Assembly: GCF_002355375.1 (NCBI RefSeq)
Contig: NZ_AP017312.1
Span: 1,195,001 to 1,259,000, forward strand
Direction: 5' to 3'
DNA: 64,000 nucleotides
Source of the DNA: Aneurinibacillus soli
Lineage (GTDB): Bacteria; Bacillota; Bacilli; Aneurinibacillales; Aneurinibacillaceae
The position numbers were made by a program, and so were the translations under genes. Of the stretch, positions 18,858 to 26,337 are shown one piece after another. Positions within the stretch are counted from its first letter, which is position 1; every line of letters starts with the position of its first letter. Under the pieces are notes generated by a model that was not told where the DNA came from, ran no database searches, and was given only the letters and a program-made list of their open reading frames with translations.

Positions 18858-18888
18858 AAAAAAGAGCAGCCCTGTTAGGACCGCTCTC
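18858..18888 (-). terminator. Terminator of the namZ gene
   Basis: On the - strand AAGAGAGCGGTCCT... pairs imperfectly with AGGGCTGCTCTT and runs into six T. It stands 11 bp after the namZ stop. Confidence 0.7.
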
Positions 18889-18898
18889 TTCCCCTACC

Positions 18899-20104
18899 TT
18901 ATTGATACAGCAAATAATTTTTGCGCTCTTCTTTAAACTTCTTCAGCCCCGACGCATATTTTGCTTCGATCTGCTGCGGTGTCAGTCCTTGCAACAGGTA
19001 CTGACCAATCTTATCTGTACCCATAATCTTATCAAACATCACAATTTCCTTGCCGCTGCGTGGTACTTTGAAGTTGTTAAGCTTATGTGCATACGCAAGC
19101 GCATAAATACCAGTGCGTGCCGGGTTGAATGTGCGGTAGTTCGTGATTTTTAGCTGCACACCGCCTGAGCTACCGCGCTTTTCAGCAACGAACGTTACAC
19201 CTGGCAGTTTTGCACCGTTCAGCAATGCCGCGTACTTTTTCGAATCAATGCCTTTGCCGCCAATCCAGGAGAACGGACCGTCCTGGAATATACCTGTTCC
19301 TTCACCAAGACCAGTTGCATTATAGCCGAATACAGACTGCATATTTGGCATAAGCGGCGAGCTTTGTACCCATTTCAGCCCTGTATCCTGGAAGATCATA
19401 TTGCGCGTATAGCCTTCCATCGGTACGACAGAAAGATTCGCTTTAATCTTTCGGTTAAAGAAGTAGGCGAGTTCTCCCGCGGTCATGCCGTGTGACATTG
19501 GGAGATTGTCCACCCCAACGAATGTCTTGAATTTATCTTCTAGCACTGGACCATCCACAATTGTGCCGCCGAGCGGGTTCGGGCGGTCTAAAATGACAAT
19601 CGGTATACCAGCTTTTTGTGCAGCCACCATACAATAGTTCATCGTCGACATGAATGTATACGAACGAGCACCGATATCCTGCATATCGAATACAAGCACA
19701 TCTACATTTTTAAGCATAGCCGGTGTCGGCATGCGAGTCGTTCCATACAAACTGTATACCGGAATTTTAAGGGTCGGATGTGTGTAGGATGTTACATACG
19801 CTCCGGCTTTTGCTTTGCCATCCAGTCCGTGTTCTGGACTATACAGCGCAGTAAGTGAAGCGCCAGGATAGGAAGCTAGCACATCTACCATGCTGACCCC
19901 ATTACTGTTAACGCCTGTCTGGTTCGTAATTAATCCGATGCGCTTGCCGTCAATGAGATGAGAATACTTCTCTAGTAAAATATCATCGCCCAGCTTAAAA
20001 GCGGATGTATCGGGTGCTTGTGGTGCAATAGAAGCTGATGCAGGCAGGATCATCCCCATAAGCAGTACAATTAGTGCCGTAAGCACTGACAACCATTTTT
20101 TCAT
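18899..20104 (-). CDS. namZ: Exo-beta-N-acetylmuramidase NamZ family protein (DUF1343)
   Basis: 401 residues with a clear signal peptide (KKWLSVLTALIVLLMGMILPASAS). The DUF1343 landmarks are present: GLITNQTGVNSNGVSM, YSPEHGLDG, VDVLVFDMQDIGARSYTF and ILDRPNPLGG. B. subtilis NamZ (YbbC) releases N-acetylmuramic acid from peptidoglycan fragments; this protein probably acts outside the cell in wall recycling. The usual partner genes for MurNAc uptake (nagZ, amiE, murP, murQ) are not beside it here. Length is normal for the family. Confidence 0.92.
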   Translation of the reverse strand: MKKWLSVLTALIVLLMGMILPASASIAPQAPDTSAFKLGDDILLEKYSHLIDGKRIGLITNQTGVNSNGVSMVDVLASYPGASLTALYSPEHGLDGKAKAGAYVTSYTHPTLKIPVYSLYGTTRMPTPAMLKNVDVLVFDMQDIGARSYTFMSTMNYCMVAAQKAGIPIVILDRPNPLGGTIVDGPVLEDKFKTFVGVDNLPMSHGMTAGELAYFFNRKIKANLSVVPMEGYTRNMIFQDTGLKWVQSSPLMPNMQSVFGYNATGLGEGTGIFQDGPFSWIGGKGIDSKKYAALLNGAKLPGVTFVAEKRGSSGGVQLKITNYRTFNPARTGIYALAYAHKLNNFKVPRSGKEIVMFDKIMGTDKIGQYLLQGLTPQQIEAKYASGLKKFKEERKNYLLYQ

Positions 20105-20292
20105 TCTTTCTCCCTGCTTTCCTTTATGTATATAACTTGATTATACGTGGATTCATTTCATCTTCCTACCAGTTTGGCACGGAATCATTCAAAAGTTCTA
20201 TGAGATTTTTCGAGAAGAATGAAACTTGTGCGACAAGTACCCCGTATAAAAAATTAATGAGAAAACTATGATCGAGGGGGATATAATCTTTT

Positions 20293-21276
20293 ATGTTTAA
20301 AAAGTTTATGGCCAAGATCGGAATTGGTTCTGCAAAAGTGAATCTCGTTTTGCATAAAGACGGCTGTGAGATGGGACAGACTGTAACGGGTGATTTGATG
20401 ATTGAAGGTGGATCGGTTGAGCAAAAGATTAACCGGCTGGATGTTGATTTCATGCTGAGTATTCGGACGAAACAGAAAGAATACGTACACCGTATAGCGA
20501 CCATTCCGATGTCAGGTGCGTTTGTTATCGGCGCATCCGAGCGCAAAGTGCTACCGTTCTCGTTTGCATTGTCGCCAGACTTGCTCGTAAGTGCACCATC
20601 TGTGGCGTACTACTTCACGACACATCTTGATATTGCGGGTGGAGTGGACAGTGGCGACCGAGATTATCTTCATGTGCTTATGCCGCATTATTTGGCTAAC
20701 ACAGTCGAAGCGCTTCGCTTACTTGGCCTAATGGAAAAGCCGAACTCGCGTAAATTTGATGGCTACACGCAGCAATTCGAATTTGCCCCAACTACGATGT
20801 GGCGCGGTCAGATCGAGGAAGTAGAATTCGTTGCAGCAATGGAGCCGGATGGCATCCGTCTTCTGCTAGAAGTTGATCTATATTCTTTCGGACGCGAAAC
20901 GGAGTTGCGCCGTGACGTATACATTCCAGCAGAGACAGCAGATCATGTGCAGGAACTTGCCGAGCATCTGCGCGGCATGATTGATGGGATGATAGAAAAT
21001 CCGCAAATGTATATGCATGTGCGTGATTACTTTGGCCGAGGACACCACCATGATTATCAAAGCTACGGCGCCAACCGTTACGGAGGATTTGCCGGAGCAC
21101 TGGGCGGCCTGGCTGTTGGGATGCTTGGTGGCATGATTCTCTCCGAAATCATGGGGGATTTCATGGAAGATGCGCTCGGGGAAATTGGCGATATTGGGCA
21201 GGAAATAGAGTCTGCGGCAGAAGATTTTGGTGGGGATTTATTTGACGGTGGCTTTGACTTTGGAGACGATGAATAA
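20293..21276 (+). CDS. spo0M: Sporulation-control protein Spo0M, with Gly-rich C-terminal extension
   Basis: 327 residues; the first ~250 form the arrestin-like Spo0M domain (MFKKFMAKIGIGSAKVNLVL at the N-terminus, then GQTVTGDLMIEGG and the conserved PFSFALSPDLLVSA region). B. subtilis Spo0M affects sporulation and cell division. The final ~75 residues add a Gly-rich, apolar segment (GGFAGALGGLAVGMLGGMI) and a very acidic Asp/Phe tail, longer than the B. subtilis protein. The segment could be membrane-active. The RBS CGAGGGGG is somewhat far (about 12 nt) from ATG. Confidence 0.9.
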   Translation: MFKKFMAKIGIGSAKVNLVLHKDGCEMGQTVTGDLMIEGGSVEQKINRLDVDFMLSIRTKQKEYVHRIATIPMSGAFVIGASERKVLPFSFALSPDLLVSAPSVAYYFTTHLDIAGGVDSGDRDYLHVLMPHYLANTVEALRLLGLMEKPNSRKFDGYTQQFEFAPTTMWRGQIEEVEFVAAMEPDGIRLLLEVDLYSFGRETELRRDVYIPAETADHVQELAEHLRGMIDGMIENPQMYMHVRDYFGRGHHHDYQSYGANRYGGFAGALGGLAVGMLGGMILSEIMGDFMEDALGEIGDIGQEIESAAEDFGGDLFDGGFDFGDDE

Positions 21277-21360
21277 AAGCCAGTAAAAATAGCGATAAAA
21301 GTAAGAAATGGATATGTGTTAAGCTGATCGTTACACAGGCGTTATGAAGGAGGGGATTCC

Positions 21361-22473
21361 ATGGACTTTACACAACACGCACTTACAGAAGCAGAAAAGC
21401 TGGAACCGGGGAGCTTATCCCATCTGACAGAAGACGAGCGTCGGAGAGCAGAGGATCTGGCCCAATCCATTCAGGTGAATGATAGTGCAGCGGTGCTACA
21501 GTACGGTGCAGCTTTGCAAAACGAGATCTCACAGTTTTCGGATACGATTCTTGATCATGTGCGTGCCAAAGATGGCGGTGAAGTCGGTCAGGCACTCACG
21601 GAATTAATGCTTAAAGTGAAAGAAGTGGATACGACGACGCTTTCGGGTCGCAAAAGTGGACTGTTATCGAAGGTGCCTGTGTTTGGTTCCATGATGAATT
21701 CCGGCAAGAAGATGCTGGCGCAGTATGAGAAGCTGGGCGGTCAGGTCGCAACGATTACACAGCAGCTTGGGACGGCGAGTCAACAGCTTTTACGAGACAT
21801 TAAGTTGCTCGATACGCTGTACGAGAAAAATCGAGAATTCGTCCGGGAGATTGATTTGTACATCGTAGCCGGAAAAATGAAGCTGACCGAGCTTGCGACA
21901 GAAGTGTTGCCTGCGTTGAAGCAGAAAGCAGAAGCATCTGTTGATCCGGCTGATGTGCAGGAGTTAAACGATATGGGCCAGCTTATCGATCGGCTGGAGA
22001 AAAAAGTGCATGACCTGATTTTGACACGCACAGTCACGATCCAGTCTGCCCCGCAAATCCGGCTTGTACAGAACAACAACCAGGTGCTGGTCGAAAAAAT
22101 TCAATCGTCCATTTTAACAACGGTTCCATTGTGGAAAAATCAGCTTGTGATTGCAGTGAGTCTCCAACGTCAGAAACATGCGCTTGACGTACAGAAGCAG
22201 GTAACTGATACGACGAATGAACTGCTTCTGCGTAATTCAGAGCTATTAAAGATGAACTCGATTAACATCGCCAAAGAGAACGAGCGCGGGGTAATTGAGA
22301 TTGAGACTTTGAAGAAAACACAGTCAAATCTTGTTGACACATTGGAACAGACATTGCAGATTCAGCGAGAAGGACGAGAGAAGCGGCAGGCAGCGGAGCA
22401 GGAAATCACGCATATGCAACAAGAGCTGAAAGAGAAATTAACCGCACTGGCAACCGAATACCGAGGCCGGTGA
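21361..22473 (+). CDS. Toxic anion resistance protein (TelA family)
   Basis: 370 residues, mostly helical with coiled-coil segments, containing the TelA family pattern SKVPVFGSMMNSGKKMLAQY and the central LRDIKLLDTLYEKNREFVREI. Family members (TelA, YceH, YaaN) are associated with tellurite and envelope-stress tolerance in ter-type and Spo0M-linked contexts, but the mechanism is unclear. Spo0M lies just upstream with 84 bp between, so a joint stress role is plausible. The start ATG 21361 follows GGAGGGG, and a terminator lies right after the stop. Confidence 0.9.
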   Translation: MDFTQHALTEAEKLEPGSLSHLTEDERRRAEDLAQSIQVNDSAAVLQYGAALQNEISQFSDTILDHVRAKDGGEVGQALTELMLKVKEVDTTTLSGRKSGLLSKVPVFGSMMNSGKKMLAQYEKLGGQVATITQQLGTASQQLLRDIKLLDTLYEKNREFVREIDLYIVAGKMKLTELATEVLPALKQKAEASVDPADVQELNDMGQLIDRLEKKVHDLILTRTVTIQSAPQIRLVQNNNQVLVEKIQSSILTTVPLWKNQLVIAVSLQRQKHALDVQKQVTDTTNELLLRNSELLKMNSINIAKENERGVIEIETLKKTQSNLVDTLEQTLQIQREGREKRQAAEQEITHMQQELKEKLTALATEYRGR

Positions 22474-22475
22474 TC

Positions 22476-22511
22476 AAAAAAAGGTTGGAGCAATATGCTT
22501 CAATCTTTTTT
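22476..22511 (+). terminator. Terminator after the TelA gene
   Basis: AAAAAGGTTGGAGCA pairs (with G-T pairs) with TGCTTCAATCTTTTT around a short loop. A near copy of this hairpin and its flank (TTTTTGCTGT) recurs at 23200-23238. Confidence 0.85.
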
Positions 22512-22650
22512 GCTGTGTGTCATTATTTTTCTAATCACAAAAATATGTTCAGAATATGTTTAGAAGCATTTGGTAATATGGAGGTGTTCAGCTTATGATA
22601 GCGTGATTTCAAGAAAGTCGAGAGATATAGCCTGAAGGAGGAAAACTAGC

Positions 22651-23145
22651 TTGATTACTAGACAAAATGTTACGGCAGATGATGTTTCATTTCTCTATCA
22701 AGTATATAAGGAAACGAGAGAGGAGGGGCTAGTAGGAATGGATTGGGACGAGGAAGAGCGAGAAGCCTTTCTTCGTATGCAGTTCGATATGCAGAGGAGT
22801 TCGTATGCGCTACAACATCTAGCAGCCGATCATGAGATTATACAGCTTGATAAGGTGCCTATCGGTCAGATTATGACCAAAATCACAGATCATTCCATCT
22901 GGCTTATTGATTTATCTTTGCTTGCGCAATATCGAAACAAGGGAATTGGTACACGCTTGATTCGAGATCTTCAAGAGCGAGGAGAGGAGCTGGGGAAGGT
23001 CGTACGCCTACACGTGCTATATAATAATCCGGCACAGGATTTGTATGCAAGACTTGGATTTTGTATAACGAGTGAAAAATTTCCGTACCTTGCGATGGAG
23101 TGGTTGTCGAGTGAAAAAGCAGAAAGAAATAAGAAGAAAGATTAG
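22651..23145 (+). CDS. GNAT family N-acetyltransferase (copy 1)
   Basis: 164 residues. The acetyl-CoA-binding motif is QYRNKGIGTRLIRDL, followed by VRLHVLYNNPAQDLYARLGF, the standard GNAT C-terminal half. It starts with TTG at 22651, nine bases after AAGGAGG. The product closely resembles the second copy at 24232-24729. Behind the stop lies the beginning of a broken tail-collar gene, so the arrangement GNAT-then-collar seen at 24.2-24.7 kb was once present here too. The substrate is unknown; modification of the collar proteins is a guess. Confidence 0.88.
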   Translation: MITRQNVTADDVSFLYQVYKETREEGLVGMDWDEEEREAFLRMQFDMQRSSYALQHLAADHEIIQLDKVPIGQIMTKITDHSIWLIDLSLLAQYRNKGIGTRLIRDLQERGEELGKVVRLHVLYNNPAQDLYARLGFCITSEKFPYLAMEWLSSEKAERNKKKD

Positions 23146-23146
23146 G

Positions 23147-23215
23147 ATGAGTGATCAATATGTGGACGAAACTCGGATGTGTATCGGCGCATATGCTTCA
23201 AAAGGTTGGGGGCAA
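23147..23215 (+). pseudogene. 5-prime remnant of a tail-collar gene
   Basis: Translation from ATG 23147 gives MSDQYVDETRMCIGAYASKG followed by W, aligning with the start of the intact collar proteins (MSEPYIGEIRMFAGNYPPIG then W). Homology stops at GGTTGGG, where the sequence changes into a hairpin copied from the TelA terminator. The rest of the collar domain is missing. It directly follows GNAT copy 1. Confidence 0.72.
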
Positions 23216-23232
23216 TATGCTCCAACCTTTTT
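23200..23232. terminator. Bidirectional hairpin terminator, copy of the TelA terminator
   Basis: AAAGGTTGG (23201-23209) pairs with CCAACCTTT (23222-23230), with A- and T-rich flanks. It can end both the GNAT/collar-remnant message and the opposing AlbA_2 gene. Confidence 0.8.
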
Positions 23233-23241
23233 GCTGTATGA

Positions 23242-23961
23242 TTATTCGTCTGTCATGCCGTACACATCAAGCACCTGCTCGATACGCCGTTGCTTCCGTT
23301 CGATGACCCGTTCAATAAATCGTTCGTAGTCGTCATCTGCCTGCCGATTGCGTTCTGCATATAGATATTTTAACTGAGTTAGATGCTCAATAAGCGTTAG
23401 GTCCGTAGAATACGCATCGCCTGCATTAACCTTGCGTAAAATGATCTCAAGCAGTTTCTCGTTTGACGCTTCGATTGATTTCGTACCCTGCCGGATGTAG
23501 ATCGCTCCATATCGCAGCTCACCCCGGCTGATGATCGATGTATACGGCACGTATTTCGGATCGTATTCAATAATGAGCACCTGGAACTTTTTATCCGTAA
23601 ATGGAGCGAGTGCCTGCTTATCAAAAATGAAATCTTCCGTGCGGTATTTGACCCAGCTTGGCAGATAATTGCCGAGTTTATTATCAACGTCGGCCTTGTC
23701 GAGAAAATCCTGACTGGACAGGCCATCAAGCGATGAACTTCCATCCGACTGTTGACCGACACCGACAATAATCGAGCCGCCACCAGAGTTGGCAATGGCA
23801 AGAATATGCTTGGCCAGCTTCGTTAGATCAATCCACTTCGCCTTAAAATCAAGGAAATCTGTCTCACCTGTATTATAGAGCAGCAGTTCGCAAAGCGTAT
23901 CGTGCGTAGGATCAAGCAGAAAATCTTTTAGTTTTTGCGGCTGAATATCTTCATAAAACAT
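23242..23961 (-). CDS. AlbA_2 (Schlafen-type) domain protein
   Basis: 239 residues. The N-terminal half carries the AlbA_2 signature: E/DFLDFKAKW, then ILAIANSGGGSIIVGVG and a later GAIYIRQGTKSIEA. This domain binds nucleic acid or nucleotides and occurs in Schlafen-like regulators and defence proteins. The C-terminal ~70 residues are charged and helical (RRIEQVLDVYGMTDE end). It is a single gene, transcribed against the GNAT genes on either side. Function unknown. Confidence 0.8.
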   Translation of the reverse strand: MFYEDIQPQKLKDFLLDPTHDTLCELLLYNTGETDFLDFKAKWIDLTKLAKHILAIANSGGGSIIVGVGQQSDGSSSLDGLSSQDFLDKADVDNKLGNYLPSWVKYRTEDFIFDKQALAPFTDKKFQVLIIEYDPKYVPYTSIISRGELRYGAIYIRQGTKSIEASNEKLLEIILRKVNAGDAYSTDLTLIEHLTQLKYLYAERNRQADDDYERFIERVIERKQRRIEQVLDVYGMTDE

Positions 23962-24187
23962 TCCATTCGACCTTTCTTACTCGTTTGCTTGTATTATATC
24001 GTATGAAGTGAGTCTATGTGCATGTATATTTTGATTTCAGGAGTAGGGAGTTATGGCATAGATGTTTTGGATGAAATGAGTATTTTTTTGCTCGAAATGG
24101 CCTATTATCATATGACCAATATGACTCTTATAATAAATACAGGAAATACCTTACAAAAAATGGATGTATTGATTTCTACGAGGAGGT

Positions 24188-24235
24188 ATGACTATTTTTC
24201 AAACCAGTACTGTAGTCGTGGTGTCTCTATTATGA
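24188..24235 (+). CDS. Short leader ORF coupled to GNAT copy 2
   Basis: A perfect AGGAGG at 24182-24187 is directly followed by ATG. The frame MTIFQTSTVVVVSLL ends in TGA at 24233-24235, which overlaps the ATG (24232) of the acetyltransferase as ATGA. The spacing of SD to this ATG is short, but the acetyltransferase start has no good SD of its own, which suggests it is translated by coupling. The peptide itself may have no function. Confidence 0.45.
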   Translation: MTIFQTSTVVVVSLL

Positions 24236-24729
24236 TAACTAGGCAAAACATTACTGCAGATGATGATGGATTCCTCTATCAAGTGTACAAGGAGACGAGA
24301 GAGGAGGAACTACGAGTAACTGGATGGAGCGAAGAAGAGCAAGACAGCTTTCTTCGGATGCAATTCGATATGCAGAGGCGTTCGTATGCATTGCAGCATG
24401 ATGGGGCTGACCATATGATCATTCTGTTTGATCAGGTGCGCATTGGTCAGATTATGACAAAAACAACAGATGATTCGATATGGATTATCGATGTGGCTTT
24501 GCTTGCCACATACCGAAACAAAGGGATTGGCACGCACTTGATCCTCGATATTCAGCAGCAGGCAAAAGAGATAGGGAAGAGTGTGCGATTACATGTGTTA
24601 TACAATAATCAGGTGCGTAATTTGTATGCGAGACTCGGATTTCAGGTAACAGAAGAAAAGCCTCCTTACTTCGCTATGGAATGGTGTCCGAATCAAAAAT
24701 TACAAGGTAGTAAAGAAAGGAGGTCCTAG
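24232..24729 (+). CDS. GNAT family N-acetyltransferase (copy 2)
   Basis: 165 residues, collinear with copy 1 throughout (MITRQNITADD at the start, TYRNKGIGTHLILDI as acetyl-CoA motif, VRLHVLYNNQVRNLYARLGF). Start ATG 24232 is chosen from this alignment; the open frame extends upstream to 24016 without homology. The following collar gene starts two bases after its stop, so the acetyltransferase and the three collar proteins form one operon. GNAT genes accompany MdpB-type collar triplets in several bacterial groups, but no role is known. Confidence 0.88.
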   Translation: MITRQNITADDDGFLYQVYKETREEELRVTGWSEEEQDSFLRMQFDMQRRSYALQHDGADHMIILFDQVRIGQIMTKTTDDSIWIIDVALLATYRNKGIGTHLILDIQQQAKEIGKSVRLHVLYNNQVRNLYARLGFQVTEEKPPYFAMEWCPNQKLQGSKERRS

Positions 24730-24730
24730 G

Positions 24731-25249
24731 ATGAGTGAGCCGTATATAGGTGAAATTCGTATGTTTGCAGGTAATTATCCTCCAATAGGTTGGGCGTTTT
24801 GTGATGGAAGTGTACTTCCGATAAGTGGAAATGAAGTGTTATTTACGCTTATTGGCATCACATACGGCGGAGATGGACAGACGACATTTGCCTTGCCAGA
24901 CTTGCGAGGAAGAATTCCAATTCATATGGGCACTAGTTCTTTGTCCAGCGCAACGTATGTGTTAGGACAGAAAGGTGGCACGGAAACCGTAACGGTAACC
25001 GAATCTCAGCTTCCTCAGCATACACATCCTGTGTTTGCCCAGTCTGCTGATGGAACGACGACGAGCCCGAACAATGCCTTTTGGGCGACTAGCTCAATTA
25101 ATCAATATTCTAAAAGTGAGCCGACGAGCACAATGAAAAATACGGCAATTAGTTCGATAGGAGGCAATCAATCTCATAATAACATGATGCCGTTTTTAGC
25201 TGTCACTTTTATTATTGCACTAGAGGGAATGTATCCTTCGCTGAATTAA
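24731..25249 (+). CDS. Tail-collar domain protein (MdpB/microcystin-dependent type), first of three
   Basis: 172 residues with the phage tail-collar fold. The N-terminus reads GEIRMFAGNYPPIGWAFCDG, then LFTLIGITYGGDGQTTFALP and DLRGRIPIHMG. The C-terminus contains QSHNNMMPFLAVTFIIALEG, typical of the free-standing MdpB proteins found outside prophages. No signal peptide or phage structural genes are present. The RBS is AAAGGAGG. The three paralogues differ in the middle, a histidine-bearing region (LPQHTHPV), so they may form a hetero-trimer like collar or fibre tips; that is inference. Confidence 0.9.
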   Translation: MSEPYIGEIRMFAGNYPPIGWAFCDGSVLPISGNEVLFTLIGITYGGDGQTTFALPDLRGRIPIHMGTSSLSSATYVLGQKGGTETVTVTESQLPQHTHPVFAQSADGTTTSPNNAFWATSSINQYSKSEPTSTMKNTAISSIGGNQSHNNMMPFLAVTFIIALEGMYPSLN

Positions 25250-25284
25250 AAGACTGAATATTTAAATATTTTAGGGGGTGAATC

Positions 25285-25779
25285 ATGTCAGAGCCATTTA
25301 TCGGCGAAATTCGTATGTTTTCTATGAATTATCCGCCACAAGGTTGGGCTTTATGTAATGGACAGCTCTTGTCTATCAATAGCAATCAAGCGTTGTATTC
25401 TCTTATCGGCACAGCGTTTGGAGGCAATGGTACGACGACATTCGCCCTGCCGAATTTGCAGGGAAGAGTGCCGACCCAGATGCCGAATATAAGTGCTGTC
25501 GGTCAAAGTGGCGGGGAAGAAGCTCATGCGTTGACGATTAGTGAAATGCCTGCTCATACACATCAAGCGTACGCAGGATCAGAAAAACTGTATGATACGC
25601 CAGTTGGAAACGTATGGGGTACTAGTACACCCACTAATTACGCGCCGCAAGCGAATAGTCAAATGCATGCTCATGCTCTTGCCCAAAGCGGGGGGAGTCA
25701 AGCACATTCGAATATGCAGCCGTATACAGTAGTAAACTTCTGCATTGCACTAACGGGGATTTATCCGTCTCGAAATTAA
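25285..25779 (+). CDS. Tail-collar domain protein, second of three
   Basis: 164 residues, same family as the first (FIGEIRMFSMNYPPQGWALC, FGGNGTTTFALPNLQGRVP, SHA-type ending SNMQPYTVVNFCIALTG). It is the shortest and most diverged of the three. A 35-bp gap with AGGGGGTGA separates it from the first gene. The conserved MPAHTHQA motif places His residues where collar trimers bind metal. Confidence 0.9.
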   Translation: MSEPFIGEIRMFSMNYPPQGWALCNGQLLSINSNQALYSLIGTAFGGNGTTTFALPNLQGRVPTQMPNISAVGQSGGEEAHALTISEMPAHTHQAYAGSEKLYDTPVGNVWGTSTPTNYAPQANSQMHAHALAQSGGSQAHSNMQPYTVVNFCIALTGIYPSRN

Positions 25780-25797
25780 AGGAAAGGAGGATAGCTT

Positions 25798-26316
25798 ATG
25801 GATCCTTATATCGGTGAAATTCGTATGTTTGCAGGTAGATTTGCACCTTATGGATGGGCATTTTGTGATGGAACGTTGTTGCCTATCAGTACAAATACCG
25901 CTTTATTTTCGATTTTAGGCAATCAATTTGGCGGAGATGGCAAGACAACATTTGCTTTGCCTGACCTGCGTGGGCGTGTCCCGATGCATCAGGGGACTGG
26001 ACCAGGCTTGACGACGCGTGACTTTGCAAGCAAGGGTGGGGCGGATACAGTCACCTTACTTACAAGTGAGATGCCATCCCACGGTCATGCGGCTGCTTGC
26101 ATTGTGCAACAGACGGTAAAAGATCCAACGGAGGCAGTATGGGCTAATTCTGGAGGCAGATCAGGAGATAAGATATATTCAGGAGTGTCTGGTGTGATGA
26201 TGAATCCAGGGGCTATTGGAGTGATGGGAGGAAGCCAACCGCATAATAATAGGCAGCCGTATGTTGCCGTTACTTTTATTATTGCTCTCCAGGGAGTTTG
26301 GCCGTCACGAAGTTGA
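25798..26316 (+). CDS. Tail-collar domain protein, third of three
   Basis: 172 residues (YIGEIRMFAGRFAPYGWAFC, FGGDGKTTFALPDLRGRVP, ending SQPHNNRQPYVAVTFIIALQ). The RBS AAAGGAGG is ideal. Only 21 bp separate its stop from the start of the giant SLH protein, which suggests the surface protein belongs to the same message. Confidence 0.9.
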   Translation: MDPYIGEIRMFAGRFAPYGWAFCDGTLLPISTNTALFSILGNQFGGDGKTTFALPDLRGRVPMHQGTGPGLTTRDFASKGGADTVTLLTSEMPSHGHAAACIVQQTVKDPTEAVWANSGGRSGDKIYSGVSGVMMNPGAIGVMGGSQPHNNRQPYVAVTFIIALQGVWPSRS

Positions 26317-26337
26317 TGGATGAGATGGGGGAGAAGT

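Noticed and set aside
18580-18936. A 118-codon + strand frame between hemQ and namZ
   Set aside because: It runs through element B and across the namZ end, and its codons follow the palindromic structure. No SD or homology is visible.
24731-26316. The collar genes as part of a prophage
   Set aside because: No terminase, capsid, portal, lysis or integrase gene is present nearby, and the genes form an operon with a GNAT and an SLH protein, as free-standing MdpB-type loci do.
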